From assembly GCA_034620365.1 (NCBI GenBank), contig JAQGEQ010000151.1, positions 1-64,000 of the forward strand: a stretch of DNA of 64,000 nucleotides. The letters run 5' to 3'. This document shows positions 50,690-61,929 of the stretch, in pieces; position 1 is the first letter of the stretch; every line of letters starts with the position of its first letter. A model generated the notes under the pieces. The model ran no database searches and was not told the DNA's origin. It was given only the letters and a program-made list of their open reading frames with translations. This DNA comes from Pegea sp. RAD2-039. Its lineage: Eukaryota > Chordata > Thaliacea > Salpida > Salpidae. Made by a program: the position numbers and the translations under genes.

Positions 50690-53020
50690 CTATTCCAATA
50701 AATCTTCAAACAATTATTTTAGAAAAACTTTTACTCAAAATTCCTCAATAAAAGTATTTTCTTATTTAAAAGATGAAAAATATAAACTAAACTGTGAAAC
50801 AAAAACTGTTTAGATAAATAAATAGATTTTTTTGATATTTTTCTCTTTAAAATACTAAGGACTTGTCTGACAAAATTTTAAAATTGTTTTTATAAAAATT
50901 CTCTGCAATATTTAACTTTCAATATTTTAATGTGAAAATTTGAAAATAAAATTGATTTAAACAATTAAGTAAAATTTTGATAAACACAAATAAAAAAAAA
51001 AAAAATAAAAAAAATTTTGCTGCTTTCTTCTTAAAGAGTTGTAGATAATAACTGATTTCAAATATTTTCGGCTTATTTGTTAGCGTCCTGCACTACGGTG
51101 TCTACAAACAAACTTAAATGGCTTTTTAGCAATTTTATACATTGACTTTTTTCAAGTATTTGTTAGTTTTACTATTTGATATTAGAAATAGCACTAAAAT
51201 TACATTTTATCGATCTTTCTTTTCTTATTTATCAAGATATTATAAGTCATTATGAAATATAATAGCTAATTAAATTTATTCTACGTAGTTTTATCACATA
51301 CCATAAAAATAAATTAATTTTTTTAGCTATTCACCTAATTAGTACAATTTCTTTTTCGTCTAATTTCATTTATTTGCTTTAACTTTTATATCACTTCACT
51401 ACCAAGCTTTCAAGTTGCAAAATATGTTACTTTAAGGTATCTACCTATTATATTATTACTTTATCTAAATATGTATTAACGATACAAGAAAGTGAGAGGA
51501 TATCGAAGCAAATTGCTCCTTATGGCGCTCTTTACTCAGTAAACTACTGAATGAAAGAAAAAAAAAACAAACTAACTCTGGTGAAAAAGAAACTTTAAAA
51601 ATTTTTCTAGAGTAGGCCATTATACTATCCCTACTTTTATTGGTTGACCTTGCTTGCATAAAAAATAGTATTGTAGAGTTCAAACGTGAAAAAATTTAGG
51701 TTACTTAATTTGGTCATACTTTTATGGAATACAAATTGGAATTTTATTTTTATGTATATGATATTGTAGGTCTTAAGCCAGTAAAGTTGATTAGCTTAAA
51801 ACCTATAAGGATGATCTTTCGTTATTTATCAACTCAACAACCAGCTCAAGCCCTTTGCATTGGTCTATTTACTGTCACAAATCATTCAAATAACTTTTGT
51901 ATATGAGCATTGTTTGTTTTTGTTAAATTTGCAAAAAACTTTTGCAAAAAAATGCGCCAAATTTATTTAGTTATTTAGATTCCATGTAATAAAGCAAGAC
52001 GCAAAAATTTGAGTGAATTTTGCTAAACTATCAGTGTTTAATATTTGCATTAAAAAAATGGTAAGATATTATTACTCTAATAATTTTTAAGATTAATTTC
52101 ATTTTTGGCTTTAACAGTAAAAAAATTTGCATTGTCTAGATCATTTAATTAATGTTCATCTGACTGATTTTTATTAACTAGTTTTTATCAATTGATCTTT
52201 ATTTAATTGATCCTGACAAAAATCGCTAGTTTTCTGAGACTTTACAAATTATTAGATCTAAACTGGTGGCTTACTTTGTACAATAATCTATTTCAAGTTA
52301 CAATTGTAATATATTTATCAATACTTAAGTTGCATGTATATAACTTTTTTGATTTCATTTTTGTTTCAACCGGCCATTATTGAATTAGTACAATTTGTTG
52401 TATCACAAATTGTTTTAAATGTTTAAAGTTTACCAACATTTCTACACAAAATATTAGAATTTATAAACTTTTCAAAACATAGTAAGCAATTACTTTCTAT
52501 TATATAAATATGAGTTTATATTTTCTGAAAGAATATTTTAATTTTTATGCAAGTGATTAATTTTATTATTTATTTTAATATAAACCTAAATTAAAAATTT
52601 ATAAAAATGATATAGATTTAATATTTTCATATTATATGTTTTCAGAAAATATTCTTTATTCCACAAAATCTGTTTATTAATTTAGAATTTAGGAAATATT
52701 TTTTCTATTATCTGATTAAAGGTTGTTTTGATTATTTGTTAACTTTTTAGAACAATCAATTTAAATTGCTATTTTTAAATTAAAATGTTCATATTTATAA
52801 AAATGTTGAATATATACAATTAATGAAATTGCTTAAATTTTGTGTAAGAATTGAAAGATACAATTTTTAAACTATATATATATTCTAATTCTAAATTATA
52901 TTATACTTTATATAAAAATTAACTTTTGATAATTATAGAAATTTAGGTCATTTTTAACTATCAAATCTAACTTCAAATTAACATTATATTAAATTCAGAT
53001 TAAATTATTAAAATTGTTTT
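50690..53020. other. Intergenic DNA with one repeat fragment
   Basis: AT-rich. Frames at 50622-50813 and 51724-51906 lack coding character. Copy B of the dispersed repeat is at 51490-51625. Confidence 0.5.
51490..51625. repeat. Dispersed repeat, copy B
   Basis: Counterpart of 37868-38000: TTGCTCCTTATGGCGCTCTTTACTCAG, GAATGAAAGA, ACAAACTAACT and GTAGGCCATT in the same order and spacing. Confidence 0.4.
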
Positions 53021-53042
53021 TTTGAAATCAAGTTTTTATGAA

Positions 53043-54338
53043 ATGGAATTTCTTTCTCCACCCTTGTTCACTACACTAAGAGTAAATGAACTCAATCATG
53101 ATATTAAACAAGTTTGTGATGAATTACAAATGTTACTTGATGAACGTTACAATTCAGAATTAAAAGTTCTGCAAAATTCAGATTTATCTGATTGTTTAAT
53201 AATTCCATCAGTAATTGATGATGTAGAACCCCACGAGAAACATGTAGTTGTTGATTATATTTGTGGAATGGCTGTTTTAAGAGGTGCATCTGTTTATCCT
53301 CCTGGTATACTTTGTGCTCCTCTCACCTTGAATCGTGGTGATTGTGTTGCAGTGTTTGTAGATTTATCAAAAAAGTTATTAAAAGGTTCAACTAAACATG
53401 ATGATTTGAAAATGTTTCTTGGGAATGGAATCTCGCATGTATCTAGAAAAGATCTTTTCAAATCATCAAAGATTCCTTTAAAAATAAACTTCGCAGTAGA
53501 AATGACAAATCCAATATTTCGTTCTCCATCTTTAAATGGAGTTTTATCTGATAAAATTTTTATGCAAAATTTACCTTCAATAATAGCTGGACATGTTTTG
53601 AATCCACAACCAAATGAAGTTGTGATTGATATGTGTGCTGCTCCTGGTGGTAAAAGTACTCATCTATTCAGTTTGATGAAAGGAAAAGGACATTTAGTTG
53701 TTATTGACAAATCAAAACATAAATTAACAAAAATTCGATCTAATTTTCTCAAGTTTTTTGATGATAAATTTTCAAGAAATGTCACAATTTTAAATATGGA
53801 TTCATCAAGTTTAATTGATATAAATATTTGTAAAAATAACAAAATTCCTTATTTATATGATCGAGTTCTTCTTGATGTACCTTGTAGCGCGCTAGGACAA
53901 AGACCTCGATTGTATGCTGATACTATAGTAACTGATCACGTGATGAGTTACCCTGTATTACAACGAAAATTGTTGAAAGCCGCTGTTTGCTTGCTTAAAA
54001 CATCAGGTGTGTTAGTTTATTGTACTTGTACAACAACTACTGATGAAAATGAAAAAATGGTTCAATGGGCACTTAATACATTCCCCTGTTTACGTTTAGT
54101 TTCTCAAATACCTCATTTAGGGTTAAAAGGACGAAAAGATGTTTCCAGTCTAACAGATGATCAATTAAACATGTTACAATATTTTCCAATCTCTAAAACA
54201 ACTCTTATCAAGGATTCAATCTTACAAATTGATAAAAATCTTCCTCAAAATGACTTTGATGACTTATCAGAACTTTCTTGTAAAGATACCATTGGTTTTT
54301 TTATCGCAAAGTTTATAAAAGTTGAAATTATAAGTTGA
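53043..54338 (+). CDS. NSUN6: tRNA (cytosine-5) methyltransferase NSUN6
   Basis: An intronless 431-residue frame from the ATG at 53043. The frame is open about seven codons further upstream but has no ATG there, and vertebrate NSUN6 is longer at the N-terminus, so a small 5' exon could be missing. The order of parts is that of NSUN6: FTTLRVN; a PUA domain inserted within the fold (CGMAVLRGASVYPPGIL, VFLGNGISHVSRKDLF); SAM motif DMCAAPGGKSTHL (about 195); motif IV LLDVPCSALGQRP (about 277); motif VI VLVYCTCTTT..ENE (about 327) with the catalytic cysteine; and the end IGFFIAKFIKV. NSUN6 methylates C72 in the acceptor stem of tRNA-Cys and tRNA-Thr and some mRNA sites. The residue before TC is Cys here, where Ser is usual. 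Confidence 0.95.
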   Translation: MEFLSPPLFTTLRVNELNHDIKQVCDELQMLLDERYNSELKVLQNSDLSDCLIIPSVIDDVEPHEKHVVVDYICGMAVLRGASVYPPGILCAPLTLNRGDCVAVFVDLSKKLLKGSTKHDDLKMFLGNGISHVSRKDLFKSSKIPLKINFAVEMTNPIFRSPSLNGVLSDKIFMQNLPSIIAGHVLNPQPNEVVIDMCAAPGGKSTHLFSLMKGKGHLVVIDKSKHKLTKIRSNFLKFFDDKFSRNVTILNMDSSSLIDINICKNNKIPYLYDRVLLDVPCSALGQRPRLYADTIVTDHVMSYPVLQRKLLKAAVCLLKTSGVLVYCTCTTTTDENEKMVQWALNTFPCLRLVSQIPHLGLKGRKDVSSLTDDQLNMLQYFPISKTTLIKDSILQIDKNLPQNDFDDLSELSCKDTIGFFIAKFIKVEIIS

Positions 54339-54339
54339 A

Positions 54340-54950
54340 TAAAAAGTTTTTCAAATCTACTTTTTATCTCGAAGTCTAAACACTTTAAGCAGTTTGTTTT
54401 CTTAACTAAATTGATAATTTAAAAATAAATAAGATAAAATTAACTCCGAAAAAATCCTGCTGCTCATCTATCAAAAGATGTCTTCAGAAAGAGTTGAAGC
54501 TACTTTAAAGAGCATATATTATTATCATAGTTAGAAATGCGCAGAGCTAACACCATCTCAAGTCTTCTAGCAGCTGGATTACTGCGCACTTTTGCTCAAG
54601 TTGCTGACATAATCAGTTGTTAGTTGATATCTGAAGTTGCTGACAAGTAGAAAGTACAAATAAATTAGAACAAAGACCCGTTATACTCGACTTTTGTTTT
54701 TGAAAGTAGTTTCAAATATGATGGTTGCAAAAAGTGATTGTAAAAATCAAATTTAAAGATGTGATTAGTGAACGGTTATCTGCTTCCATATTTCATCTAC
54801 GGGTTTGTAAACATGCTTACCATAAGATAATAAACAAATAATAAAACAAACCATAAAATAATGTAAATACAGAAACAGAATAAAAAGGTCTTAAATATCA
54901 CAATTTAATGAATGAAAAAAAAACGAAACTAAATATTTATGAATCAAAAT
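54340..54950. other. Spacer with short inverted and direct repeats
   Basis: TGCGCAG (54538-54544) and CTGCGCA (54582-54588) form an inverted repeat. AAGTTGCTGACA occurs at 54598-54609 and 54634-54645. No gene seen. Confidence 0.4.
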
Positions 54951-54951
54951 T

Positions 54952-55862
54952 TTAAGTCATGTCTTTGTAAGCTTCCTCAATGCCAATAATCTCAGATGGT
55001 TACTTTTCCGACCCAAGTTAGTGGTAATACTTTGGATCTTGTTATCACATCAAAACCTGAGAATATTATATACGTTGATCAAAAAGAACCTTTTGCTCCG
55101 ACATGCGATCACAACATGATTGAATTCAAGCTCCATCAAACTTTTTTTATGAACATTAAAATTTCAAGCAAAAGGAATTTTTATCGTGTAAATTATAATG
55201 GTTGTTACTCCTATTCATAAAAAGGGTCCCACAAGCACCGCACTTGACTACAGACCAGTTTTTATCTGCAGAACTGAAGAACATATCATTCACAATCATA
55301 TGACCAGTCATTTGATGGAGCACCATCTAATATCTGATGTCCAGCATGGCATTGTGAAACGGAGATCTTCCCTGACTCAACATCTTACTTTTTTTAATGA
55401 ACTTACAGCCCATTATGAAAGTAACACTTCCTGTGACATCATATATCTCGATTTTGCTAAAGCGTTTGATTCTGTCCCACACACTAAGCTCGTTACTGTA
55501 TTGAAAAACTTAAAAATCAACAGCTTTATCATACAGTGGATTGAAGGTTATTTATCAGGTAGAACCCAACAAACTCGTGTAGAAAGATCTTTATCTACTT
55601 CTAGTCAAATCACTAGTGGTGTTCCTCAGGGTTCTGGGTCCCCTTCTCTTTTTAATTTTCATTGAAGACCTCATCAGAAGATTAGTAGCAGTAGATGATG
55701 TCAGAGTGTTTGTGTATGCAGATGACATCAAGCAATTATTTTGCAACTGTTAAAAACTTCAAACTGTACTACATACTGTAGAAAACTGGTCTACGAATTG
55801 GCAGCTCAGAATCCAGCCCACAAATTCTCATAACTTTTTCTCGTAAACCAGTTGTAAATTGC
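54952..55862 (+). mobile_element. Deleted copy of the left-hand CR1/jockey-like element
   Basis: Starts in the late endonuclease region (matching about 1585 onward of the first copy), reads to CDHNMIEF and beyond, then jumps at about 55197 to the RT region (matching about 2548 onward), an internal loss of roughly 720 bp. RT motifs YLDFAKAFDSVPH, SGVPQGS and FVYADDIK are recognisable, with a small deletion after GVPQGS that shifts the frame. Similarity ends at about 55862, before the element's 3' end. It is dead, 5'-truncated, 3'-truncated and internally deleted. Confidence 0.88.
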
Positions 55863-57630
55863 TTGAACGTCACAAGGTGTTATTGAACTTGTTGAGTCGG
55901 TTAGTTTTGCAAGATAAACCTCTGAGGAGGTATGAAAGATTGCGATGAAAGATCTTTAAAGGAGTTGGGATGACAAAAGCCATCAAATAATACAAATAAT
56001 GGTAGAAAGTCGGCGAAAAGTTGCCAGGATTTAATAGTAATTTCATAAAAATAGTTTTTGCTGGGAGAAAATAGTTTTCTAAAGTAAACAATACAGTGAG
56101 TAATCTTTGAACGGATTCAAACATTATAATATTTGTTTAATTAAGAACTCTGTTGAGCTTTATTATGTGTTGAAGATATGTGATGTGATGTCAAATAACC
56201 CTAGTCTTAAAAGTTGTAATAATTTTCTATGACGATAAACCAATCTTAAACAAATAGCGATAAACAATCAGAACTAAATTGTTTTTAAAAGTCTCACAGT
56301 TTTCACAACAACATCAATATCAGATGACTTGCTTTTCAGTTATCACAGCAACATCAATATCAGATGACTTGCTTTTCAGTGTCATCATCGCTTTGTAGGA
56401 TCTCTTTGTAGTCGGATATTAACAGCGAAAGAAATTTTTGTTAGTCAGCTTAATTTCAGTAATTAAACTTAATTAATTTCAGCTTAATCTTGTAAGCCAT
56501 CAACAACACAAGAATCTGGTATTCGTAATAAATTGTTGTCTTCTATAAAGTTTAACAAAAGTTTACTTCAAGTAGATCATTGACTTTTTAGAATTGATGC
56601 ACAAAAGCAATAACTTCATCTTCAAAAAGTAGATCTTGAGCAAATAATTTATCTTTCAATAAAATCCACTAATACTTGGTTTTTGAAAATTACGTCAATG
56701 GCTTATTTTGGCTTTATTTAAATAAACCTTTGATAAACTGCAAGAAACATTTTCAGAAAAATGATTAGAAAATGAATATCAAAGTAGACAAGAAACGAAA
56801 AGTAATCACATAAAAACCAATGAATCAAATTATTTAACTTTTTTTATTCCATGACAAGTGTTTTTTCGAAATAATTTAATTAATTAGTTGGCTTAAAAAG
56901 TTGAAAAACTTAATGAATAAACTTTTCTAAAATCAAAATAATATTTATGTTAATTAGATGTTATCTTTTTTCATTATTTCTATTTACACTCATTTGTTTG
57001 ATTATTTTAATTCTATTAATTTATAAACTTTCTGTGTTATTTATTTGATTGTTACAATTGTTTTTATACTTTTTTATTTCTAATTATTTGACTTATTATG
57101 TACTTATAATTTGATATTGGTTATTTTTTTAAAGATATTTATATCTAAATTAAAAGTGAAATTTATTTGCATATCTTTTGATATTAATTTTATATATTGT
57201 TGTTTTGATTAAAGATTATTGTGATATTTATAAACTTGATTTAAAGAAATTATAAGAATTTTTTGACGTGAACTTCTCTTTTAATAATTGAAACTATAAG
57301 TTTTGAATTTTTATTAAGATTTTATTTTTATTCTATAAATTTTTATCCATGTGTTTTTTAAAAGAAAATGTTATAAGAAATAATAAAGTTATTTGTGATA
57401 CTTTCATTTCAATAAAATTGTTAGATATTTATCAATGTAAGTACTTTAAATTAAAATTACTTTTGAAATTCAATTTAAATTGGAAATGATTTATTCAATT
57501 TAGTATAGAGGTGAAAATATTTATTTAATGTTTTGGAAAGTTGTAAATGTTGATACAAATTTTTATTAAATACAAATTTTATAATTTTTTGATAGAATCT
57601 TATAATGCTGCAGTGGTTAGCTTGATTGTT
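55863..57630. other. Intergenic DNA with a tandem duplication
   Basis: AT-rich, no supported gene. A patch at 56470-56720 is less AT-rich and may be a relic, but I cannot classify it. Confidence 0.45.
56299..56384. repeat. Two-copy tandem duplication, 43-bp unit
   Basis: (C)ACA.CAACATCAATATCAGATGACTTGCTTTTCAGTTATC occurs twice in a row with almost no change, so the duplication is recent. The unit length is not a multiple of three. Confidence 0.8.
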
Positions 57631-57634
57631 AATC

Positions 57635-59755
57635 ATGGAGGCTTATAATCGTTTAAAGGAATGTAAAAATTGTAAAGATTGTTTGAAATGGAATCCTTAT
57701 TTTACAAATGATAAATTATTAAATAAATTTTTGCAAAAATGTCAAAAAACTTGTTCAAATTCTCTCATGAAATCTTCACTTAAACCTCATGAATATATCA
57801 ATGCCTTGAAATTAATTAATAAAAATCATGTCTTTGAAGAAGATATAATACCAAGCTCACAACCTTTGAAAACTTCAGAAGCTTCTAAAAAATCTTTTGA
57901 AAATGATGTGAAACTAAACAGGTGTGTCAAAGGTGAAGTTGGGTGTTGTAGTCATGATATCTGCAAATTTTTTTATGGAAAAAGTGGCAGAAATTTCACA
58001 TCTTCAGCAGTAAATCCTAACAAAGTTTTGAAAAAAGAAAAAAGTTTTGCACAAAAAAGTAGCAAGAGACAAGTGAAGAGCAGAAAAAGGAATTCTAGGA
58101 TACTTAAAAATATAACAAATGTTAAAAGTATAAATACAAATAATAAAAGTTGCTCATTTGTTGATGGTAAAAAAGTTTATGGAATATTTCAGGTGAAGAA
58201 AGCTGCAAGTGAGAAAAGTAAAAAAGAAAGTACTTCGTCTGTAGTGACCCAAAAAGTTGTAATCAAAAAAGAAATGGAATCATCAAATGAAGAAGATCAA
58301 GAAGATGTTGTCTCATCTCCAAAAAAACAAAAAGTTGATGATTCAACAGATGATGCAGATCAATACAAGGACTCAGATTTGGATGTAGAAATTCAAGCAA
58401 ACCAATCATGTAATGAGAAACTTACTTCTTCATTTATAGATGAGTCTATGAAGTATACTCTACCTTTTGAATCTAATGTTTCACCAATCAAAGGAAGTTC
58501 AAGTCTTCAGGATGTAGATGTTGAAAGCAAGAAGATTTGTGAACAAAAAAGATCTTTAAATAAAAAGCTAAAGATAAGCTCTAAACAACTCCACTTCGAG
58601 AAAAAGACAGATTCGTGTTTTAAGATCAATTCAATGAATCGAACTTTAGATGAATTTTTTTCAATTAATACTTCTATAAAGAAAAATGTATCCAGTAGCA
58701 GAAATCAGACACCAGATAAGTTGAAGAAACCGAAGAAGGTTTGCCCGTTCTACAAGAAAATTGAAGGTAGTAGGATTGTGATGGATGCGTTTTGTTATGG
58801 TGAAATTCCTGGCATTTCATTTTATTTTCTTTCTCATTTTCATTATGACCATTTCATTGGTTTAAACAAACAATGGAAAAAGAAGATTTATTGTAGCATC
58901 ATAACAGCCAATATGGTGAAACTGAAATATCGTTACCTCTCGAAATATCTTGTACCTTTACCTATGAATAAACAAATAACAATCGATGACTTTTCTGTAA
59001 CTTTGTTGCCAGCAAACCATTGTCCAGGTGCAGCTATATTTTGCTTTAAACTTGCAAACAATAAATGTATTTTACATACTGGTGACTTCAGGGCAAATCT
59101 TGATCTTGTAAAAAGTCTTCAAGATCTTGGATGTGAATTTTCTACTGTTTATTTGGATACAACATTTCTGAATCCAAAGTATAATTTTCCAGCTCAGGAT
59201 AAAGTAGTTGAATTAACAACTTGTAAAGTGATGGACTGTTTGCAACTGTATCCAAAAACTCTGGTCTTATTTGGTACTTATACTGTTGGCAAAGAAAAGG
59301 TATTTTTAAATCTTGCAAAAAAATTGAAGAAAAAAGTTTATGTGACAAAAGAAAAACTTAAACTCCTAAAATGTCTTCAAGATGAAGAAATTGAGGAATA
59401 TTTGACTACAGATAAAAATGCGACAAATATTCACGTGGTACCAATGAATCAATTAAAGAAAAATTTGTTGTATAAAACATTAAACAATTATTCTGCAGCT
59501 TATAATAAAATATTAGCAATCAAACCAACTGGTTGGGCTTTTAAAACTGGTTTGCAAAATGATGTTTCGTTGAATGCAAAAGTGATTGTCATGGAATCAC
59601 CTTACAGTGAACATAGTAGCTTTGACGAATTGGCAAACTTCGTGAAAACTATCAAACCTGGAAAAGTTATTCCGACTGTGAATGTAGGAAATGCTACAAC
59701 ACGACAAATGATGAAAGGATATTTAAACAAATGGAGGTCTGCGAACTTTTTTTAA
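57635..59755 (+). CDS. DCLRE1A: SNM1A/DCLRE1A-type DNA cross-link repair nuclease
   Basis: An intronless frame of 706 residues from the ATG at 57635 (vertebrate SNM1A is over 1000). The N-terminal half is low-complexity, Ser/Lys-rich, with an early cysteine cluster (CKNCKDC) and a PIP-box-like NRTLDEFF (about 335) that may bind PCNA. The C-terminal half is the metallo-beta-lactamase/beta-CASP nuclease: CPFYKKIEGSRIVMDAF; motif 2 SHFHYDHFIG (about 400); LLPANHCPGAAIF; LHTGDFRA; VYLDTTF; GTYTVGKEKVF (about 547); and ESPYSEHSSFDELANFV (about 656). All metal-binding His/Asp motifs are present, so the enzyme should be an active 5'-3' exonuclease for interstrand cross-links. I do not recognise the UBZ finger expected in the N-terminal part. 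Confidence 0.93.
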   Translation: MEAYNRLKECKNCKDCLKWNPYFTNDKLLNKFLQKCQKTCSNSLMKSSLKPHEYINALKLINKNHVFEEDIIPSSQPLKTSEASKKSFENDVKLNRCVKGEVGCCSHDICKFFYGKSGRNFTSSAVNPNKVLKKEKSFAQKSSKRQVKSRKRNSRILKNITNVKSINTNNKSCSFVDGKKVYGIFQVKKAASEKSKKESTSSVVTQKVVIKKEMESSNEEDQEDVVSSPKKQKVDDSTDDADQYKDSDLDVEIQANQSCNEKLTSSFIDESMKYTLPFESNVSPIKGSSSLQDVDVESKKICEQKRSLNKKLKISSKQLHFEKKTDSCFKINSMNRTLDEFFSINTSIKKNVSSSRNQTPDKLKKPKKVCPFYKKIEGSRIVMDAFCYGEIPGISFYFLSHFHYDHFIGLNKQWKKKIYCSIITANMVKLKYRYLSKYLVPLPMNKQITIDDFSVTLLPANHCPGAAIFCFKLANNKCILHTGDFRANLDLVKSLQDLGCEFSTVYLDTTFLNPKYNFPAQDKVVELTTCKVMDCLQLYPKTLVLFGTYTVGKEKVFLNLAKKLKKKVYVTKEKLKLLKCLQDEEIEEYLTTDKNATNIHVVPMNQLKKNLLYKTLNNYSAAYNKILAIKPTGWAFKTGLQNDVSLNAKVIVMESPYSEHSSFDELANFVKTIKPGKVIPTVNVGNATTRQMMKGYLNKWRSANFF

Positions 59756-61430
59756 CTTTTTAACTTATTTTTTGGGCCTTTTTCAATCAACTTTCCATAT
59801 AGTGTTCTTTTGTGTGGTTTTACTGAAATGTTTTTTTAACAATTAATTGATACAAATTGTTGCTAACTGATGTAACTTTTCACATGTTGCCATTCTTGCT
59901 AATTCCATCTTTAGTGCTGTGCTATCTGTGTTCTGATAAAATATTTCCAATCATTCCAACACTGACACTGAAGTTTCTATCAACATTAAACATCCACTAT
60001 CTTCTGAAATTTTCAATAAAACTGATTAGAAGGAAAAATGAATATTTAATTCTAGTTTAAAAATAATTACTTTTTGTGACGTTAACCTAAATATAAACTG
60101 AATTGTTTTTGATAGAAATATTCCGGCGTAACTTCTTTGTCAATTTTATAATTTAAAAGAAATGTATTTGGCCCTAAAAGTGGCTCCATGAAGACGTTAG
60201 AAGATGTCTTCATCCGCCCCAACCACCTCATACTCAGTAAGAAGACAGAGGACTTGCTGCTTCATCTGTAGAACGACATAACTGAAAATATCTCATTCTG
60301 GATAATGTAGAAGTTCAAGATAAAACCAACAAACTTGAAAAGAGAGAAATTGAAAAAGATGAAAATGTGGTCCTAAAGGTTGACAGAGGTGGTCACGAAA
60401 GCCCAAGCATCCGGTTCCTTTCGTTGCACGATAGAAGCAAGAAGAAAGCTGAAAATTTAGTTGAAAAAATGACAAAAACTCATCACCATCATCATCAACC
60501 AATTTCTTTGTAAACGAAATCAAAATGACTTTTGAAATAATGAACCTTCAATTGATGCCGACATTTTTATAATTTTTTTCCTAATTTTACGTTCAGTTTC
60601 ACTTCAACTGAATTTATACAGATGTATTTATATCTCAAAATAAAAATATAACTTTTTGTTTATTTGCTTTTTATCTGTTTCATGAATCAACTTTACATTC
60701 AGTTTAAAATTAAATAAAACAATAAGTTATTTGACATCAATTAATTAATTAAATTTAAATGTTATTCAGTTTGGTTTGTTAATGAAAATTGTAATTAATT
60801 AATTAAGCTCTTGACAAAGTCAATTACTGAAGATAACGGTTTTAAGGTCAAGCATGTGATTATTTAAAAATAGTAATATGAAAAACCTCGACTAAATCAA
60901 AAGTTTATTTATCTTAATAAATACTCCAAACTTCAGAGGCTTATGTTTCAAAATTTCTATTTTAATGTTTCGTCTGTGATCTTTCAAAAAAATAACTTCA
61001 TAAAATTAGAAGTTATTCGAACTGATTTAAAAATGTTTTTTTGACGCAACCTTTAATCAGTAAATCCAAAATACGTCATAAAAATCTTAGTAAAACAATG
61101 ATTTAAAAAGTATTTTTAATTCTAATTAAATACAAATTTATGATCAAATAGTTGTAACAACGTCAGAAGGAGAAAATCACTTCGCAGCTTACTGCAGTAA
61201 AGAGAAAGTAACAGAAGCAAAAGATGCATCGATTTCATGTTTCACCAGCTGGTAAAACGAGACAGTTAGAAAATGATGTAGAAGTTAAAAAAGGAAAAGT
61301 CAGTAAAGTGATGTAATAAATCTATTTATAAATATTACAATCTTTCAAAGTTTTTATTTTTTCTTCTTCTCTTGATTCTTTATAAATACCAAAGTGCTTT
61401 TTGAATAGATCAATTGATTTAGATACAATC
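59756..61430. other. Spacer with two weak open segments
   Basis: Contains the 60286-60513 frame (separate entry) and a 30-codon frame at 61224-61316 that begins ATGCATCG and ends beside an AATAAA. Neither has recognised homology. The rest is AT-rich. TATAAATA at 61381-61388 is the likely TATA box of the small heat-shock gene. Confidence 0.4.
60286..60513 (+). other. Possible terminal exon ending in a His-rich segment
   Basis: A 75-codon open frame of unusually non-AT-rich, charged character (NKLEKREIEKDENVVLK, then ESPSIRFLSLHDRSKKK) ending HHHHHQPISL and a stop. A GTAG acceptor-like site at 60310 could open it. No partner exon or start found and no family known to me. It may be a relic. Confidence 0.25.
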
Positions 61431-61437
61431 AACAACA

Positions 61438-61929
61438 ATGACTACTCTTCAATCATCATTCTTCCGCAATCCTGAATGGTCCTCTTGGATGGGTCTCGAT
61501 TCGAGATTCAGAAGATTTCATGAAAGAAGTCCTTGGTTAAATGCTGATGAAGTTATCAAAGAATTCGATGACGCCTTTCCACGTGATCGGTCGATGAAGA
61601 AAACTCCGAAATTTAACAAAAAGATTCAACTTGATTCTTATAAACCAGAAGAGATTGAAGTGACAGTGACAAATGACAGAAAACTTCAAATTAAAGCAAA
61701 GAAGGAATATGATGAGAGGAAGAATGGATGTAAATGTTCAGCTGTTGAAATCTTCTATCAAATGATTGATATTCCACAAAATGTGGATACTGAGAAGTTA
61801 ATAACAGTCTACACTTCGAGAAATCAACTTCTGGTTTCAGCTCCTATATTAAGTTTAAGATCTAAGAAAGATCGTGGGTCGAATGTTGAGATCAAAGTAA
61901 ATAGAAAAGATGCCAGCACCACTTGCTAA
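61438..61929 (+). CDS. Small heat-shock protein (alpha-crystallin family)
   Basis: A 163-residue intronless frame. The N-terminal part is aromatic and arginine-rich (FFRNPEWSSWMGLDSRFRRFHERSPWL), as in sHSPs. The alpha-crystallin domain is at about 58-140: KFNKKIQLDSYKPEEIEVTVTNDRKLQIKAKKEY, EIFYQMIDIPQNVDTEKL, NQLLVSAPI. A short basic tail follows. sHSPs form oligomers that hold unfolded proteins. The usual G-x-L near the end of the domain is replaced by RNQLLVSAP and I see no clear I-x-I/V tail motif, so it is a divergent member. A TATA box lies about 50 bp upstream; I could not find a convincing heat-shock element. Confidence 0.88.
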   Translation: MTTLQSSFFRNPEWSSWMGLDSRFRRFHERSPWLNADEVIKEFDDAFPRDRSMKKTPKFNKKIQLDSYKPEEIEVTVTNDRKLQIKAKKEYDERKNGCKCSAVEIFYQMIDIPQNVDTEKLITVYTSRNQLLVSAPILSLRSKKDRGSNVEIKVNRKDASTTC

